This document shows positions 8,162 through 10,333 of a stretch of 10,333 nucleotides of DNA, one piece after another (the first letter of the stretch is position 1; each line of letters starts with the position of its first letter). Below the pieces are notes generated by a model. The model searched no databases. It saw only the letters and a list, made by a program, of their open reading frames with translations, and had not been told where the DNA came from. The stretch comes from Bdellovibrio sp. GTDB taxonomy: Bacteria > Myxococcota > SpSt-1050. Both the position numbers and the translations under genes were made by a program. Where the stretch lies: assembly GCA_020725805.1 (NCBI GenBank), contig DYEF01000036.1, positions 1 through 10,333 on the forward strand, in the 5' to 3' direction.

Positions 8162-9384
8162 CAGTATTCGCCCTTCTCCTTCGGTCTTGGTTTACCGATA
8201 CTCAGCATATATTCAAAACGGTTTTCACCGGATATCAGCCAGTAGACCGATACGGTCGAGCTCTCAAAATTGGCAACAAAGAGATAATCATCGCCGTCAA
8301 TATCAATAATCTTCATTGCATAAGGCCCGTCAAGCCCTTCATTAATTTCGGTCAGTAAAACCATACCCTCCGTATCATAAACATAAATCCTATCTTCATC
8401 TATAAGCGATGCAAAGAGGAGTTCTCTGCCACTCGATTTTGGGGTCTCAACATATAATCTTGAGGGATACCTGAAAAGAGATGTCAGTCTGTAATCCGTT
8501 ATTATGAATGTCCCGTCCTTATAGATGTCATAATCCACAGATAGGATAAGGTCCGGTTCCCTGAGGCTCATGAAAAATCTCTTTTTCTGTTTCGAAATTT
8601 TTACAGACTCCTGAAAAGCACTCCCGATCTGGTCAGTAAAATCAAGAAAGACAGTGTATCTGTTACCCTTAAATCCGTAGGAAAGAGGAACCATATTTCT
8701 GCCGCTCATCATATAGGCATATGCCGAGACCAGAAGGTTGCTGTCTGATACATCAATGTCCTTTACTCCGCCGATCTCATATCCGTTGGAAAAGTCTGAA
8801 AAAACATTCTGCTGTTTCTTATAGTTATCCCTGTCTACGCAAACGACATTACCGCTCTTGAGAAACGAGACATATATACAATTACCCGATGTTTCCGACA
8901 CAAGCGAAAACGGCTCCTTATAATCTGTATCAACAAGATGAGTCTCATCACAGTCACCCAGAATCTTCCTGCCGTTTCCGCAACTGAGATTACCTGTACT
9001 GTCAGTTTCAATCACTGCAATTTTGTTATCTTTTCTCAGAGGAACAAAGATTTTGTTATTGTAAAAGGCCGAAATTCCTGCATAATCACCGATACTTATA
9101 CCATCACCAATAATAGCCCCTATGTTATAATCAGAGCACTCATTTCTGCAGGGATTTGATAAAAGAGGTCTGAGTGTGTTTATTGATATGCCTTTTACAT
9201 TTCCGTACTTATAACCGAAATCGAAGTTTGAAGATACGACGTATATATTGCTGTTGTTTTTATCGTAGACCAGATCTACAGGAAACGAAAAATTTTCGTA
9301 CGGAAGAAGCTTCTTCTCCGTACCGCCGCAGGCGAATATAAGTAAAATCAAAAGAGAGAATAAAAATTTCTGTCTTATAACCAT
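8161..9384 (-). CDS. Lipoprotein with probable beta-propeller fold
   Basis: First gene of the minus-strand run; not a recognised named family. Starting at the ATG (9384-9382) it is 407 aa. Its lipoprotein signal is MVIRQKFLFSLLILLIFAC, with basic residues, a hydrophobic core and lipobox IFAC (C19 lipidated). A GTG at 9408 would add eight residues (MLKSQTAF) ahead of a signal that is already complete. Neither start has a Shine-Dalgarno, and the ATG is preferred on signal-peptide length. The mature protein carries propeller-like strands: FPVDLVYDKNNSNIYVVSSNFD (about 34-55), KIFVPLRKDNKIAVIETD, NCIYVSFLKSGNVVCVDRD, and near the C-terminus DRIYVYDTEGMVLLTEI and DYLFVANFESSTVSVYWL. Six periplasmic-side cysteines (79, 83, 135, 145, 169, 182) suggest disulfides. 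It resembles its larger neighbour in style, without obvious one-to-one identity. The likely location is the outer membrane. Confidence 0.84.
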   Translation of the reverse strand: MVIRQKFLFSLLILLIFACGGTEKKLLPYENFSFPVDLVYDKNNSNIYVVSSNFDFGYKYGNVKGISINTLRPLLSNPCRNECSDYNIGAIIGDGISIGDYAGISAFYNNKIFVPLRKDNKIAVIETDSTGNLSCGNGRKILGDCDETHLVDTDYKEPFSLVSETSGNCIYVSFLKSGNVVCVDRDNYKKQQNVFSDFSNGYEIGGVKDIDVSDSNLLVSAYAYMMSGRNMVPLSYGFKGNRYTVFLDFTDQIGSAFQESVKISKQKKRFFMSLREPDLILSVDYDIYKDGTFIITDYRLTSLFRYPSRLYVETPKSSGRELLFASLIDEDRIYVYDTEGMVLLTEINEGLDGPYAMKIIDIDGDDYLFVANFESSTVSVYWLISGENRFEYMLSIGKPRPKEKGEY

Positions 9385-9460
9385 AAAAGCAGTTTGGCTT
9401 TTTAGCACAATAATATGAATAATACAACAATAATTGAGGAAAACTATATCATCATTCGAC

Positions 9461-9489
9461 TTGACTTAAAATAAAATGCAGAATAAAAG
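9461..9489 (+). promoter_or_regulatory. Candidate promoter for rubrerythrin
   Basis: TTGACT (9461-9466, 5 of 6 matches to the -35 consensus) is followed after exactly 17 nt by TAAAAG (9484-9489, 4 of 6 matches to -10), about 30 bases before the rubrerythrin start. It lies in the AT-rich divergent spacer (9385-9519) that must also hold the promoter of the minus-strand lipoprotein operon, for which I see no convincing hexamers. I could not recognise a clear Fur or PerR palindrome, although peroxide or iron control of rubrerythrin would be expected. Confidence 0.4.
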
Positions 9490-9519
9490 TTCGGATAATA
9501 ATTTTTTCGGAGGTGCTTT

Positions 9520-10089
9520 ATGAAATCACTGAAAGGAACAAAGACAGAGAAGAACCTGCTGACCGCCTTTGCCGGCGAGTCACAGGCAAGAAACCGATAT
9601 ACATACTATGCGTCGGTTGCAAAGAAGGAAGGATATGAACAGATAGCAGCGGTATTTACAGATACAGCCGACAATGAAAAAGAGCACGCAAAGAGATTCT
9701 ATAAATTTCTGGAAGGCGGAGAGGTAGAAATAACAGCATCATTTCCCGCGGGAAAGATAGGGACAACCGCAGATAATCTTCTTCACGCAGCAGAAGGCGA
9801 AAATTATGAGCACACGAAGATGTATCCCGAATTTGCAAAAATTGCCGAGGAAGAGGGATTTAAAGAGGTTGCAGCAGTCTTCAGATTCGTATCTGTGGCA
9901 GAAAAAGGTCACGAGGAGAGATACAGAGAATTATTAAAACGTGTTGAAAGCGGGACTGTCTTCAAGGCTGAAAAACCCGTCAAGTGGAGATGCAGAAACT
10001 GCGGTTATCTGCACGAAGGTGACTCAGCTCCGGAAATGTGTCCGGCCTGTGCACATCCAAAGTCATATTTTGAAATATATCATAAATAG
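9520..10089 (+). CDS. Rubrerythrin
   Basis: A cytoplasmic non-heme iron peroxidase that reduces hydrogen peroxide to water, typical of anaerobes and microaerobes. Two domains are present. The N-terminal four-helix ferritin-like diiron domain (about 1-145) carries the expected ligands E20, E53, H56, E94, E97, E128 and H131, within [27 protein letters not shown] and [10 protein letters not shown]. The C-terminal rubredoxin domain (about 153-189) has C158-X2-C161 and C174-X2-C177 in [12 protein letters not shown]...CPAC. At 189 aa it matches classical rubrerythrin (about 191 aa), with nothing missing. GGAGGTG (9509-9515) is the best ribosome site in the window, suggesting high expression. It is divergent from the lipoprotein operon and appears monocistronic: a stem-loop follows about 60 bases after the stop. 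Confidence 0.97.
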   Translation: MKSLKGTKTEKNLLTAFAGESQARNRYTYYASVAKKEGYEQIAAVFTDTADNEKEHAKRFYKFLEGGEVEITASFPAGKIGTTADNLLHAAEGENYEHTKMYPEFAKIAEEEGFKEVAAVFRFVSVAEKGHEERYRELLKRVESGTVFKAEKPVKWRCRNCGYLHEGDSAPEMCPACAHPKSYFEIYHK

Positions 10090-10145
10090 ACCTGAAAATT
10101 TTCCCATATTTTTCTATTCAACGCACCTCGCACGGGACAAATGCA

Positions 10146-10173
10146 GGTAATCCGGATATAAAACCGGATTATC
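10146..10173 (+). terminator. Stem-loop after rubrerythrin, possible terminator
   Basis: TAATCCGG (10148-10155) and CCGGATTA (10164-10171) form a perfect 8-bp stem around an 8-nt A-rich loop, extendable by a G-U and a G-C pair to 10146/10173. It lies 57 bases after the rubrerythrin stop. No run of U follows, so intrinsic termination would be weak, and an mRNA 3'-end stabilising role is equally possible. The right arm can alternatively pair with GGATAACCG just downstream, giving a mutually exclusive second fold. Confidence 0.4.
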
Positions 10174-10202
10174 AGGATAACCGTTTGACACTTCACACTT
10201 TT

Positions 10203-10229
10203 CATACTTTACATACTTTACATACTTTA
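10203..10229. repeat. Tandem repeat, 9 bp x 3
   Basis: CATACTTTA occurs three times without interruption (10203-10211, 10212-10220, 10221-10229), preceded by the related CACACTTTT. The unit length is a multiple of three but no coding frame is supported here. It is probably a simple slippage-generated microrepeat; phase-variable promoter spacing is possible but unsupported. Confidence 0.85.
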
Positions 10230-10270
10230 TACCTGTATTTATGAAAGGTGGGTTGTCCTCCATATTTTTT

Positions 10271-10330
10271 TGTGGTCAAATGCCACATTCATTTATTAGA
10301 GGTCAACGATGGTCGTTGCCTCATTTATTA
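10271..10330. repeat. Two related hairpin units with shared ATTTATTA tails
   Basis: Unit 1 has TGTGG (10271-10275) pairing with CCACA (10283-10287). Unit 2 has GAGG-T-CAACGA (10299-10309, one bulged T) pairing with TCGTTGCCTC (10313-10322) around the loop TGG. Both share GGTCAA in the left arm (10274-10279 and 10301-10306) and TGCC in the right arm, and each is followed by the identical 10-mer TCATTTATTA (10289-10298 and 10321-10330). The shared plan and offset indicate a degenerate direct repeat of hairpins, REP- or MITE-like, truncated by the window edge. The repeat is directly visible; its class is not determined. Confidence 0.55.
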
Positions 10331-10333
10331 ACA

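Noticed and set aside
10203-10229. Short repeats as a CRISPR array
   Set aside because: The 9-bp units are contiguous with no spacers and there are no cas genes.
10241-10333. Open frame beginning ATGAAAGGTGGG and running off the right edge (31 codons, reads MKGGLSSIFFCGQMPHSF...)
   Set aside because: It has no Shine-Dalgarno, runs straight through the hairpin repeat units, and its amino acid sequence looks like translated repeat rather than protein.

Overview
The window looks like chromosomal DNA of a diderm (Gram-negative) bacterium of low to moderate GC (about 40% by eye). It is rich in AGA/AGG arginine and ATA isoleucine codons. Two lipoprotein signal peptides, a small outer-membrane-type beta-barrel with a terminal Phe, and an E. 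coli-type PlsB acyltransferase all argue for an outer membrane. A complete rubrerythrin suggests an anaerobic or microaerobic lifestyle. PlsB plus beta-propeller lipoproteins is reminiscent of lineages once grouped as Deltaproteobacteria, but nothing here fixes the phylum. No phage, transposase, CRISPR, tRNA or rRNA signal is visible.

Layout: positions 1-289 are non-coding, with a weak promoter candidate and a hairpin just before the first gene. Gene 290-2890 (+) encodes glycerol-3-phosphate acyltransferase PlsB. It converges on, and overlaps by 7 bp, a tightly packed six-gene run on the minus strand. Read in its own direction (9384 down to 2884), that run is: a beta-propeller-like lipoprotein, a larger YVTN-type propeller lipoprotein, lipoyl synthase LipA, an exported beta-barrel-like protein, endonuclease IV (Nfo), and a YhcC/TIGR01212-type radical SAM protein. 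Every junction overlaps (1, 4, 4, 1 and 8 bp), so this is almost certainly one translationally coupled operon. Divergent from it, across a short AT-rich region, lies rubrerythrin (9520-10089, +) with a strong Shine-Dalgarno site and a plausible -35 element.

The last 240 bases are non-coding. They hold a terminator-like stem-loop, a 9-bp triplet repeat, and two hairpins built on a common plan (GGTCAA ... TGCC ... ATTTATTA) that may begin a repeat array running past the window edge.

How the genes fit together: PlsB makes lysophosphatidate for membrane lipids, LipA lipoylates 2-oxoacid dehydrogenase/GcvH-type proteins, Nfo repairs abasic sites, and rubrerythrin removes peroxide. The two lipoproteins and the beta-barrel protein could form an envelope assembly, but their function is unknown. 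They are the least explained and most interesting part of the window.
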